52,873 bases of DNA from Photobacterium sp. Ph5 (GTDB lineage: Bacteria; Pseudomonadota; Gammaproteobacteria; Enterobacterales; Vibrionaceae), in assembly GCF_022129445.1 (NCBI RefSeq), contig NZ_JADQAQ010000032.1, positions 1 to 52,873 on the forward strand, read 5' to 3'. Position 1 is the first letter of the stretch, and each line of letters begins with the position of its first letter. The notes below the pieces were generated by a model. That model was given only the letters and a program-made list of their open reading frames with translations. It did not search any database and was not told where the DNA came from. Position numbers and translations under genes: made by a program. Of this stretch, positions 27,719 to 36,202 are shown piece by piece.

Positions 27719-29176
27719 ATGTTTCGATTTGCCAAAGCACCAACCTATCTTTTGCTTTCTGCTCTTATTAGTAGCAGTATTCCAGCCATTGCTAGTGATG
27801 ATAATCGCTTACCTGAAATGGGAACGACAGCCTCTTCTACGTTAACGATTGATAAAGAACGTGAATATGGCGATGCATATATGCGTATGCTAAGCGCCAG
27901 CCAGCCTGTTATTAACGATCCTTTACTCTCAAATTATGTTCAAGCTTTGGGTCATAAACTGGTCGCCAGTGCTGAAGATGTCCGAACGCCATTTCATTTC
28001 TTTTTGATCCAAAATCCTGAAATTAATGCTTTTGCTTTTTTTGGTGGCTATGTTGCTATCCACTCAGGGCTATTTCTCCATGCCGAAACAGAAAGTGAAC
28101 TCGCCTCTGTTATGGCGCATGAAATTGCCCATGTCACCCAAAGACACCTTGCGCGAAGAATGGAAGCAGAGGCCAGAAATTCGCCTATCACGATGGCTGC
28201 ACTGATTGGCTCACTGTTATTAACAATCGCAGCTCCTGAAGCAGGTTTAGCAGCTATGCATGCTACTACGGCCGTAGGGATACAAGGACAAATTAACTTT
28301 ACGCGCAGTAATGAAAAAGAAGCAGACAGAATTGGTATTACCACCCTCGCAAAAGCAGGGTTTGATGCTCATGCGATGCCGCGTTTTTTTGGTCGTTTAG
28401 CCGATCAATATCGCTATACGTCAAAATTACCCGCGATGTTGTTGACCCACCCATTACCCGAATCACGGGTCGCTGATAGCCGTATGCGCGCAAGAAAGTA
28501 TCCGCTTGTACGTTTACCTCCCTCTGAAGACTATTTACTCGCTCGATCTCGCATCGTTGCTCGTAATGCAGGCTTGAGTGATACCTCTGCGCTTAATTGG
28601 CTTAATCGTGAATTAAAAAAAGTGCCGCCAAACCGCCGTAAAGAACTTAATTACGGTAAGGCACTCATTTATCTCGATAATGGTAAATACCAATTAGCAC
28701 ATCAAATACTCGATCCATTATTGGCAGGAGAACCCAATAATTTATTTTTTATTGATGCAGCAACCGATCTTGATCTCAACCAAAAGCACTTTGATCGTGC
28801 AATCACTCGCTTAACTAATGCGCTTAAAACCAGCCCTGAAAGTAATGTGTTGCGCTTAAACTTAGCCAATATTTATCTTGAATCGGGGCAATATCAAAAG
28901 AGTATTCAAATTTTGAATCGTTACTCTTACGATCATCCTAATGATATTAATGCTTGGACATTATTAGCACAAAACTATGCCAAAATTGGTGATCGTAGTG
29001 CAGAACTTGCAGCTCTTGGAGAGCTGTTAGCCTTGCGAGCTCAGTGGGATAAAGCCATTAATAATTATACTCAAGCCGCACAAATGGCAGAGCTAGGATC
29101 AATGAATCAAGCGCGTTATGACGCACGCATTGATCAACTTCGTTTCCAACGTCAGAAATTCAAAGCATTACAATAA
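27719..29176 (+). CDS. bepA: Periplasmic metalloprotease/chaperone BepA
   Basis: BepA (YfgC) helps LptD mature and degrades misfolded outer-membrane proteins. The 485-residue precursor has a signal peptide (about residues 1-26), an M48 domain with the zinc motif HEIAH at 134-138 and the third ligand in EKEADRIG near 200, and a C-terminal TPR domain (about 305-480). AAGGAGG lies rather far (about 12-13 bases) upstream of the ATG. It works on the same outer-membrane assembly pathway as BamC and LptE. Confidence 0.95.
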   Translation: MFRFAKAPTYLLLSALISSSIPAIASDDNRLPEMGTTASSTLTIDKEREYGDAYMRMLSASQPVINDPLLSNYVQALGHKLVASAEDVRTPFHFFLIQNPEINAFAFFGGYVAIHSGLFLHAETESELASVMAHEIAHVTQRHLARRMEAEARNSPITMAALIGSLLLTIAAPEAGLAAMHATTAVGIQGQINFTRSNEKEADRIGITTLAKAGFDAHAMPRFFGRLADQYRYTSKLPAMLLTHPLPESRVADSRMRARKYPLVRLPPSEDYLLARSRIVARNAGLSDTSALNWLNRELKKVPPNRRKELNYGKALIYLDNGKYQLAHQILDPLLAGEPNNLFFIDAATDLDLNQKHFDRAITRLTNALKTSPESNVLRLNLANIYLESGQYQKSIQILNRYSYDHPNDINAWTLLAQNYAKIGDRSAELAALGELLALRAQWDKAINNYTQAAQMAELGSMNQARYDARIDQLRFQRQKFKALQ

Positions 29177-29266
29177 CGTATTGATTAATTTTAATTTATT
29201 GTAGATTATCACCAATAAATCAATACCAATAAAATACGCTGCTAGTGCAGTCAGTTAGGAGATGTC

Positions 29267-29617
29267 ATGTCAGTCACTATTTATCATAATCCTCGTTGTT
29301 CTAAAAGCCGTGAAACATTAGCGTTATTAGAAGAAAAAGGGATCACACCGACTATCGTTAAATACCTAGAACAAACACCAAGCGTAGCAGAATTAGAAAC
29401 GTTATACCGCCAACTGGGTTTTGACTCTGTACGTAAAATGATGCGTACTAAAGAAGCGGATTATAAAGCACTTGAGCTCGGTAATAATGACGTATCTGAT
29501 AATGCACTTTTTACTGCAATGTCCACACATCCAAAACTAATAGAACGTCCAATTGTCGTGCATGGTGAAAAAGCTGCATTGGGTCGTCCACCAGAGCAAG
29601 TATTGGATATTTTATAA
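29267..29617 (+). CDS. ArsC/YfgD-type arsenate reductase-family protein
   Basis: This 116-residue thioredoxin-fold protein has the catalytic YHNPRCSKSRET motif (Cys11) and the conserved LIERPIVV and GRPPEQVLDIL segments. It corresponds to E. coli yfgD, also downstream of bepA. Glutaredoxin-dependent arsenate reduction is the family activity; with no other ars genes nearby, the true substrate is uncertain. The TAA stop overlaps the wrbA ATG. Confidence 0.9.
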   Translation: MSVTIYHNPRCSKSRETLALLEEKGITPTIVKYLEQTPSVAELETLYRQLGFDSVRKMMRTKEADYKALELGNNDVSDNALFTAMSTHPKLIERPIVVHGEKAALGRPPEQVLDIL

Positions 29618-30192
29618 TGCATAAAATCTTAGTTCTTTATTACAGCCGTCATGGCAATACACGTCAGTTAGCACGGCATATTGGTCGCGGTATTGAACAA
29701 GTATCGGGTTGTGAAGCAGTGCTAAGAACGGTTGCTGAAATCGAAAAAAATGATCTTCAGCAATCTAACCTTGATCCAATCGTCAGTCATAGCGATCTGA
29801 AACAATGCATTGGTTTAGCGATGGGAAGCCCTGTTCGGTTTGGTAATATGGCTGCGCCATTAAAACACTTTATTGATAGCACGAGCCAAGAATGGTTATC
29901 AGGTACACTAATCGATAAACCTGCCTGCGTATTTACCTCATCATCTTCAATGCATGGCGGGCAAGAAACAACCTTACAATCGATGATGCTGCCGTTACTA
30001 CACCACGGAATGCTAATTGTTGGGATCCCCTATTCCGAACCCACTTTGCATGCAACGCAACATGGAGGTACTCCCTATGGAGCTTCACACCTCAACAATG
30101 GTACTAATAAGCAACTCCATAGTGATGAAATTGAACTTGCACACGCTCTCGGTAAGCGGCTTGCATTAACCGCTATTCAACTTCAGCATTAA
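29617..30192 (+). CDS. wrbA: NAD(P)H:quinone oxidoreductase, WrbA family
   Basis: This 191-residue flavodoxin-like FMN protein has the phosphate-binding loop YYSRHGNTRQLA (residues 8-19), GSPVRFGNMAAPLKHFID (near 72-90) and the SSSSMHGGQETTL region (near 108-120), typical of WrbA quinone reductases. It overlaps the arsC-like stop by one base and precedes the DUF2069 gene, forming a three-gene operon. Confidence 0.9.
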   Translation: MHKILVLYYSRHGNTRQLARHIGRGIEQVSGCEAVLRTVAEIEKNDLQQSNLDPIVSHSDLKQCIGLAMGSPVRFGNMAAPLKHFIDSTSQEWLSGTLIDKPACVFTSSSSMHGGQETTLQSMMLPLLHHGMLIVGIPYSEPTLHATQHGGTPYGASHLNNGTNKQLHSDEIELAHALGKRLALTAIQLQH

Positions 30193-30222
30193 TTCATTAT
30201 GGCTAACGAAAAGGATTATTCG

Positions 30223-30654
30223 ATGCCCCCAATGCAACTTCGAACACAGTATATTCACCGTTTTGCCGTTTGCGCTAATTTAACCCTAATGCTATGGGTC
30301 GCGTTATGGCAAATTACCCTCTCTCCTCACCCTCACTTAAATAACTGGGTAATGGCTGTTGTTTGGATCATACCTTTACTACTGCCATTGCGTGGGATGT
30401 TAGCGGCTAAGCCTTATACTTATGCATGGTCTAACTTCATTTTGATGTTTTATTTTCTACATGCTCTGACGTTACTCACTATTGATGAAGGTGAACGTTG
30501 GTTAGCTGGTGTAGAGCTACTACTCGTCACCATTGCATTTCTTAGTAACATCCTTTTTGCTCGTGTAAGAGCCAAAGAATTAGGTATAAAACTCCAGCGC
30601 TTATCGCAAGTAGAGCGCCAAGAACGCGAGCGTTTTGAGCCACCTAAAGATTGA
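30223..30654 (+). CDS. DUF2069 membrane protein
   Basis: This 143-residue protein has four predicted membrane segments and a charged C-terminal tail (VRAKELGIKLQRLSQ onward). It matches the DUF2069 family of Vibrionaceae and relatives; function unknown. The start at 30223 is chosen because AAGGA lies 7 bases upstream, while the ATG at 30199 has no ribosome site. It is the last gene of the arsC-wrbA operon. Confidence 0.8.
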   Translation: MPPMQLRTQYIHRFAVCANLTLMLWVALWQITLSPHPHLNNWVMAVVWIIPLLLPLRGMLAAKPYTYAWSNFILMFYFLHALTLLTIDEGERWLAGVELLLVTIAFLSNILFARVRAKELGIKLQRLSQVERQERERFEPPKD

Positions 30655-30686
30655 ACTAATAGCTCGTTCTCTAATAATAAGATATT

Positions 30687-30713
30687 AAAAAAAAGCCCTC
30701 ATCGTGAGGGCTT
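30687..30713 (-). terminator. Terminator for the DUF2066 gene
   Basis: AAGCCCTCA pairs with TGAGGGCTT around TCG, with eight A on the left (a T8 run on the minus strand). On the plus strand only AATTATT follows, so it works best for the minus-strand gene. Confidence 0.82.
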
Positions 30714-30737
30714 AATTATTGCTATTAACAACGAATT

Positions 30738-31892
30738 TTAGTTATGCCATGTATACATATCATCAGGTGCCACATAATTTTCGGGTTGCGTTTGTGGTTG
30801 TGGTTGCGTAGCAGTGACATCTATCGCATTAGGATCACTACTTACATCAGTCTTTGGTCTTGTTGTTGCGCTGGTATTAGTAACAGCATAATCATCAGCA
30901 CTAATACGCGTATCATGACTCAACTCTCGCTTAAACTCAGTATCAGGTGCTGATAAATTCATGCGGAAAATAACCTTATCACCTTTAATATTTACTGCAT
31001 TAGCACTGCTAACCGTCGTCATCTGATTAAGCATACGTTCAAGCGTAAAGAAATCTTCTGTTGAATTAACATTTCCAACTTCAATATTAACACTACCTGA
31101 TGCTGCACCACCTAATGCAACGGCATACTTCTGCGCTAATTGGTTCGCTACTTGGCTCATCATATCGCGACTGGCTTGTGCCAATGTACCACTCGCCTTT
31201 CCAGTCATAGGCTGAGTATCTGCAGCAATAGTGCTTGGCTGCTGAGCATATAACTGCCATGTTAATTCAACCTTATCTGTACCTTGCTGGTGAGCTTTAA
31301 CTAACAATAAACCACCCGCATTATAACGTTGACTTCCGCTAGTGATGGGATCAATAAAACTCCCCCAAAGGTCAGATACATGTACCGCTGTAACATCGTT
31401 AAAATCACCCACAGGAAAAGTAACGGGTAGACCACGATCATTTGCCGCTTGTTTTGTATCAGCTACAAGTGCATTGGTTGATTGATCCCATAAAATATCT
31501 CGGCTATTACCGTTATCATCAACCATCCAAACGAGAATATTAGGACGTTGAGCACTCCAAAAATTCGCTTTCGCTTGTGTTAATAACTGCTTAATTTGTA
31601 CCTGATCAAACGTTAAATCTAGCGTCTTCTGTCCATTATCTTGGCCATAACCAAACTGGCTGACGTAATTTGAACTGTTCGCTATCGCCTGTGCTACAAC
31701 ACTATTTTTATTAATGTTCGGATTACCTGTCACTTTCACTAATACTTGCTTAAAACCTTGCTCTCTTGCTGCTTGATCAGGGTTTTGTCCATCAACAGGC
31801 ATGACTACTTGAGCCTGATATAAATCAGTGACTGTAGCGGCTTTAATAGGTAAAGCCAGTAAAGCTAAAAATAACAACGCAAATCGCAACAT
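30738..31892 (-). CDS. DUF2066 exported protein
   Basis: This 384-residue protein has a signal peptide (MLRFALLFLALLALPIKAA, cut near residue 19) and a mature part resembling the DUF2066 family found in Vibrionaceae and relatives. The last 50 residues are rich in Thr, Pro and Gln and look disordered, ending DDMYTWHN. It is convergent with the DUF2069 gene and divergent from uraA. Role unknown. Confidence 0.82.
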   Translation of the reverse strand: MLRFALLFLALLALPIKAATVTDLYQAQVVMPVDGQNPDQAAREQGFKQVLVKVTGNPNINKNSVVAQAIANSSNYVSQFGYGQDNGQKTLDLTFDQVQIKQLLTQAKANFWSAQRPNILVWMVDDNGNSRDILWDQSTNALVADTKQAANDRGLPVTFPVGDFNDVTAVHVSDLWGSFIDPITSGSQRYNAGGLLLVKAHQQGTDKVELTWQLYAQQPSTIAADTQPMTGKASGTLAQASRDMMSQVANQLAQKYAVALGGAASGSVNIEVGNVNSTEDFFTLERMLNQMTTVSSANAVNIKGDKVIFRMNLSAPDTEFKRELSHDTRISADDYAVTNTSATTRPKTDVSSDPNAIDVTATQPQPQTQPENYVAPDDMYTWHN

Positions 31893-32195
31893 ATCGCACT
31901 CGTAATTTACAAAAATAAACCGTCAAAAAATACAGAGATAATCAAAGAAAACCAGTGATTCATTGATTCTCTGTATAGTCACATAGACCAACATTAATTT
32001 GTTTTACAATATGTACTTTTTCCTGAACCAAAACAATACAACAAGCAAGAAACAAACCATTTATTGAAAAACATTATTTAGTGACAAATATTGACGCTTA
32101 AAAAATAGCGATATTTTTCTCTTATTCCATCTAGGTAAACGTTTGCTTTGTGTGATAGGATTGCGCGATTTTTTTTCGACACGGTAATTTTGAGT
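31893..32195. other. Intergenic region between DUF2066 gene and uraA
   Basis: About 300 AT-rich bases hold a PurR-type box at 32133-32148 and a possible promoter (TTGACG at 32091, TATTTT at 32112). In E. coli hda lies directly next to uraA; no hda frame or remnant is visible here. Confidence 0.5.
32133..32148 (+). promoter_or_regulatory. PurR-type operator upstream of uraA
   Basis: AGGTAAACGTTTGCTT matches the PurR consensus ANGCAANCGNTTNCNT at all fixed positions but one (T for C at position 4). It lies about 48 bases before the likely uraA start. Confidence 0.72.
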
Positions 32196-33449
32196 ATGAT
32201 GCAGGTATTACAAGGCGCCCAAATGTTATTTGTCGCATTTGGCGCACTCGTTCTGGTTCCGCTACTTACAGGACTCGATCCTAGCGTAGCTCTATTTGGT
32301 GCTGGTGTAGGAACCCTTCTTTTCCAACTTGTCACAAAACGTTCTGTTCCTATCTTCCTTGCATCCTCTTTCGCTTTCATTGCGCCGATTATGTACGGCA
32401 TCCAAGCTTGGGGCGTAGCAAGCACCATGGGCGGCTTAATGATGGCTGGTATCGTCTACGTTATTATGGGTGTAGTCATCAAAATACGTGGGGTCGGCTT
32501 TATTCATAAGATCCTTCCCCCTGTTGTTGTTGGTCCTGTAATTATGGTAATTGGCTTAGGTTTAGCACCCGCAGCCGTCAATATGGCAGTAGGTAAAACG
32601 GGGGATGGTGGCGTACAGTTGATTGCTCACGATACCGCACTATGGATTTCAGCCATTTCATTAATCGTCACGATTGGTTTAAGTGTATTTGCCAAAGGCA
32701 TGTTAAAGCTGGTTCCGATTGTGGGTGGTATCACTGCTGGTTACATTACAAGTCTTGCCTTTGGAGTTGTTGATTTTACACCTGTTCATAGCGCAAGTTG
32801 GTTAGCCCTTCCTAACTTTACTTTTCCTGAATTTAATATCAATGCCGTACTATTTATGATCCCTGTTGCGATAGCCCCTGCAGTCGAACACGTTGGCGAT
32901 ATGCTAGCGATCTCGAACGTTACAGGAAAAGATTACCTGAAAAAACCAGGTCTACACCGAACGATGGCGGGTGATGGTATTGCGACGATTGCCGCATCTC
33001 TTGTTGGCGCTCCACCAAATACGACTTACTCAGAAGTAACGGGGGCGGTAATGTTAACGAAAGCCTTTAACCCTGTGATCATGACATGGGCGGCAATTAC
33101 TGCATTAGTATTAGCGTTTGTTGGTAAATTAGGCGCAATGCTACAAACCATCCCTGTACCTGTAATGGGCGGGATCATGATCTTACTATTTGGCTCTATT
33201 GCCACAGTTGGCTTAAATACGCTGATCAAAAACCAAGTCGATTTACACAAAGCCCGTAACCTTGTGATTGTTGCGGTAACGCTGGTATTTGGTATTGGTG
33301 GGATGGCATTTGGTATTGGTGAGTTCAGCCTACAAGGTGTGAGCTTATGCGGTATTGTCGCGATTGTTCTTAACCTGATTTTGCCACATGATCTTGGTGA
33401 GAATAATGTGGTAGATAATGCTCAAATTGAAGATACCGAGCACTTATAA
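32196..33449 (+). CDS. uraA: Uracil permease (UraA, NCS2 family)
   Basis: This inner-membrane uracil:proton symporter has 14 predicted membrane segments. NCS2 signatures include FLASSFAFIAP, GPVIMVIGLGLAP, and VAIAPAVEHVGDM with the substrate-binding Glu, followed by GAPPNTTYSE. The start at 32196 (417 residues) is chosen so that the protein begins just before LQGAQMLFVAFGA, as family members do; a TTG at 32148 would begin inside the PurR box. The ribosome site is weak. It is convergent with upp, the enzyme that uses the imported uracil. Confidence 0.92.
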   Translation: MMQVLQGAQMLFVAFGALVLVPLLTGLDPSVALFGAGVGTLLFQLVTKRSVPIFLASSFAFIAPIMYGIQAWGVASTMGGLMMAGIVYVIMGVVIKIRGVGFIHKILPPVVVGPVIMVIGLGLAPAAVNMAVGKTGDGGVQLIAHDTALWISAISLIVTIGLSVFAKGMLKLVPIVGGITAGYITSLAFGVVDFTPVHSASWLALPNFTFPEFNINAVLFMIPVAIAPAVEHVGDMLAISNVTGKDYLKKPGLHRTMAGDGIATIAASLVGAPPNTTYSEVTGAVMLTKAFNPVIMTWAAITALVLAFVGKLGAMLQTIPVPVMGGIMILLFGSIATVGLNTLIKNQVDLHKARNLVIVAVTLVFGIGGMAFGIGEFSLQGVSLCGIVAIVLNLILPHDLGENNVVDNAQIEDTEHL

Positions 33450-33481
33450 TTGCTATCTTAACGTTTAGAACTTTTCAGAAA

Positions 33482-33511
33482 TAAAAAACCGGACATAATG
33501 TCCGGTTTTTA
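33482..33511. terminator. Bidirectional terminator between uraA and upp
   Basis: AAAAACCGGACAT pairs with ATGTCCGGTTTTT with a minimal loop; A and T runs serve both directions. Confidence 0.9.
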
Positions 33512-33529
33512 TATTATTCGAATCACTAA

Positions 33530-34156
33530 TTACTTAGTACCGAAAATCTTATCACCAGCATCACCTAAACCAGGGACGATATAACCTTTATCGTTTAGCT
33601 TCTCATCAATTGCAGCTGTGTACAGCTCAACATCTGGGTGTGCTTTTTCTAATGCAGCAATACCTTCAGGTGCTGCTACTAATACTAGTACTTTAAATTG
33701 CGTACAACCGTGCTCTTTTAACAGATCCAGTGTTGCAATCATAGAACCACCTGTGGCTAGCATTGGGTCAACAACAAGTGCAATACGCTCATCAATATTT
33801 GATGCTAACTTGTTGAAGTATGGTACTGGCTCAAGCGTTTCTTCATCACGGTAGATACCAACAACACTGATACGTGCACTTGGCATATGCTCAAGTACAC
33901 CATCCATCATGCCAAGACCGGCACGAAGAATAGGCACTACAGTTACTTTTTTACCTTTGATCTGGTCTATTTCTACTGGACCATTCCAACCTTCAATCGT
34001 AACTTTTTCTGTCTCGAAGTCTGAAGTCGCTTCATATGTCAGTAGGCTACCAACCTCAGTTGCTAACTCACGGAAACGCTTAGTGCTGATGTCACCTTCG
34101 CGCATAAGACCAATCTTATGTTTAACCAGTGGGTGTTTTACCTCAACGACTTTCAT
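33530..34156 (-). CDS. upp: Uracil phosphoribosyltransferase
   Basis: Upp converts uracil and PRPP to UMP. The 208-residue enzyme contains [13 protein letters not shown], the PRPP-binding [12 protein letters not shown] (about residues 128-139) and the C-terminal uracil-binding [11 protein letters not shown](K)I. The start at 34156 (MKVVEVKHP) has AGGAG six bases upstream; the open frame continues to 34195 without family similarity. It is divergent from purM across a region with PurR-like boxes. Confidence 0.96.
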   Translation of the reverse strand: MKVVEVKHPLVKHKIGLMREGDISTKRFRELATEVGSLLTYEATSDFETEKVTIEGWNGPVEIDQIKGKKVTVVPILRAGLGMMDGVLEHMPSARISVVGIYRDEETLEPVPYFNKLASNIDERIALVVDPMLATGGSMIATLDLLKEHGCTQFKVLVLVAAPEGIAALEKAHPDVELYTAAIDEKLNDKGYIVPGLGDAGDKIFGTK

Positions 34157-34204
34157 CTCTGACTCCTGAGCAAATAAAAAATAAAATCGCATCATTATAT
34201 ACTA

Positions 34205-34220
34205 AGCCAAACGATTGCAG
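34205..34220. promoter_or_regulatory. PurR-like box (two mismatches) near upp
   Basis: AGCCAAACGATTGCAG agrees with the PurR consensus except at positions 3 and 16. It lies 48 bases upstream of the upp start. Confidence 0.45.
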
Positions 34221-34224
34221 ATAG

Positions 34225-34240
34225 TAGTAAACGTTTAACT
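34225..34240. promoter_or_regulatory. Weak PurR-like box between upp and purM
   Basis: TAGTAAACGTTTAACT keeps the AACGTT core but has several mismatches in the outer positions. Confidence 0.3.
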
Positions 34241-34269
34241 GTTTACTTAATATCCAGCTAAAAAAATTG

Positions 34270-34285
34270 ACGCAAACGTTTTCCT
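34270..34285 (+). promoter_or_regulatory. PurR operator upstream of purM
   Basis: ACGCAAACGTTTTCCT matches the PurR consensus ANGCAANCGNTTNCNT at every fixed position. It precedes a possible -10 (TATCAT at 34304-34309) and would overlap the -35 region, the expected place for repression. Confidence 0.85.
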
Positions 34286-34348
34286 TTAGGCGGTGACTGC
34301 TGTTATCATGTATTCGCTTTTTTACTTTAATACGTTGAGGGATCATCT

Positions 34349-35389
34349 GTGAGCGACAAAAACTCTTCTCTTAGTTACAAAGATGCTGGTGTTGATATCG
34401 ATGCCGGTAATGCATTAGTAGACCGTATTAAAGGGGTGGTAAAACGTACTCATCGCCCAGAAGTTATGGGGGGAATTGGTGGTTTTGGTGCACTTTGTTC
34501 ACTACCGACCAAATATAAAGAGCCAGTTTTAGTTTCAGGCACGGATGGTGTAGGAACTAAACTTCGCTTGGCTATGGATTTAAATCAACACGATTCAATC
34601 GGTATCGATCTGGTTGCTATGTGTGTTAACGATCTTATTGTTCAAGGTGCTGAACCTCTGTTTTTCCTTGATTACTACGCAACGGGTAAATTAGATATTG
34701 ATACAGCAGCAAGTGTTGTAACAGGTATTGGCGAAGGCTGTATCCAATCAGGTTGTGCTCTAATTGGTGGTGAAACCGCTGAAATGCCGGGTATGTACCA
34801 CGGTGAAGATTACGACGTAGCTGGTTTCTGCGTTGGTGTTGTTGAAAAAGCAGATATCATCGATGGTTCAAAAGTGACTGCTGGTGATGCACTTATCGCT
34901 GTAGGTTCAAGTGGCCCACATTCAAACGGTTACTCATTAGTGCGTAAAATCATTGAAGTATCCAATGCCGATTTGAATGAAGAATTAGAAGGTAAAACAC
35001 TTTCTGATCATCTATTAACACCCACTAAAATTTACGTTAAATCAACGCTAAAAATGATGGAAAGCTGTGACGTACATGCTATTTCACACATTACAGGCGG
35101 TGGTTTCTGGGAGAATATCCCTCGTGTACTTCCAAAAGGCACAAAAGCGGTTGTAAATGGTGCGAGCTGGCAATGGCCTGCAATTTTCAACTGGCTACAA
35201 ACTGCAGGAAATGTAGAAACTTACGAAATGTACCGTACGTTTAACTGTGGTGTTGGCCTTGTGATTGCCCTTCCACAGGATCAAGCACAACAAGCCATTG
35301 ATATCCTAAATGCTGAAGGCGAAAACGCATGGCTGCTAGGTGAAATTGCAAACGCTGCTGATAACGAAGAGCAAGTCGAGATCAAATAA
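34349..35389 (+). CDS. purM: Phosphoribosylformylglycinamidine cyclo-ligase
   Basis: PurM (AIR synthetase) carries out step five of purine synthesis. The 346-residue protein begins [21 protein letters not shown] as in the family and contains [23 protein letters not shown], the ATP-site region [11 protein letters not shown] and [13 protein letters not shown]. The start is GTG at 34349 with TGAGGG 8 bases upstream. It is followed by purN in a two-gene operon under a PurR box. Confidence 0.97.
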   Translation: MSDKNSSLSYKDAGVDIDAGNALVDRIKGVVKRTHRPEVMGGIGGFGALCSLPTKYKEPVLVSGTDGVGTKLRLAMDLNQHDSIGIDLVAMCVNDLIVQGAEPLFFLDYYATGKLDIDTAASVVTGIGEGCIQSGCALIGGETAEMPGMYHGEDYDVAGFCVGVVEKADIIDGSKVTAGDALIAVGSSGPHSNGYSLVRKIIEVSNADLNEELEGKTLSDHLLTPTKIYVKSTLKMMESCDVHAISHITGGGFWENIPRVLPKGTKAVVNGASWQWPAIFNWLQTAGNVETYEMYRTFNCGVGLVIALPQDQAQQAIDILNAEGENAWLLGEIANAADNEEQVEIK

Positions 35390-35486
35390 CTCTCCACTGT
35401 GCTAACTCGTAAAAAGAATGAGGACGCTATGTCCTCATTCTGCTATCTACATACCGATAACCTTTCAATAAATGGTAGTACCAAAT

Positions 35487-36131
35487 ATGAAAAATATCGT
35501 CGTCCTTATTTCAGGTAGCGGAAGTAATCTTCAAGCGATTATCGATGCATGCCGCAGTGGTACAATTAAAAATAGCCAAATCACCGCGGTGATCTCAAAT
35601 AAAGAAAATGCTTATGGGTTAGAGCGTGCACGTAACGCTAACATTGAAGCGGTACATATAGCACCAAATCAATATACTGACCGTGAAAAATATGATGAGG
35701 CATTAGCGGATTGTATTGAACAGTTCCAACCCGATGTGGTTATTTTAGCCGGATTTATGCGAATTTTAAGTGCTGACTTTGTTCGTCGCTTTAAAGGAAA
35801 GATGCTAAATATCCATCCATCACTTCTTCCTAAATACCCCGGCTTAAATACCCATCAACGGGCGATGGATGCTGGCGATAACGAACATGGAACCAGTGTC
35901 CACTTCGTCACTGAAGAACTGGATGGTGGCCCTGTTATTTTACAAGCCAGAGTGCCTATTTTTGCCAATGACACCGTCGAAGAAGTAACAGCTCGCGTTC
36001 AAAAGCAAGAACATGCTATTTACCCACTTGTAACTCAATGGTTAGTGGAAAATCGTTTGGTCATGAGTCGTGACGGCAAAGCCATCCTCGATGGTATTGA
36101 ACTCCCCACTCAAGGGTATGCAGCACAATAA
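35487..36131 (+). CDS. purN: Phosphoribosylglycinamide formyltransferase
   Basis: PurN transfers formyl from 10-formyl-THF to GAR in purine synthesis. The 214-residue protein has the phosphate loop ISGSGSNLQAIID (residues 8-20), catalytic residues in LNIHPSLLPKYPG (near 105-117) and HGTSVHFVTEELDGG with the catalytic Asp. The start at 35487 (MKNIVVLISG) matches family length; the ATG at 35472 would add five residues and has no better ribosome site. Confidence 0.96.
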   Translation: MKNIVVLISGSGSNLQAIIDACRSGTIKNSQITAVISNKENAYGLERARNANIEAVHIAPNQYTDREKYDEALADCIEQFQPDVVILAGFMRILSADFVRRFKGKMLNIHPSLLPKYPGLNTHQRAMDAGDNEHGTSVHFVTEELDGGPVILQARVPIFANDTVEEVTARVQKQEHAIYPLVTQWLVENRLVMSRDGKAILDGIELPTQGYAAQ

Positions 36132-36159
36132 AAAAGGCGATCGTTAGATCGCCTTTTTG
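36130..36159. terminator. Bidirectional terminator between purN and yafJ
   Basis: AAAAAGGCGATC pairs with GATCGCCTTTTT around GTTA, with A and T runs on either side. It overlaps the purN stop by a base. Confidence 0.92.
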
Positions 36160-36202
36160 CTATTACTGATAATACCGCTTCAATACTAACAGAAAATAAC
36201 CA

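Noticed and set aside
32167..32175. Run of T near the uraA start as a slippage site
   Set aside because: It lies upstream of the likely start codon and is short.
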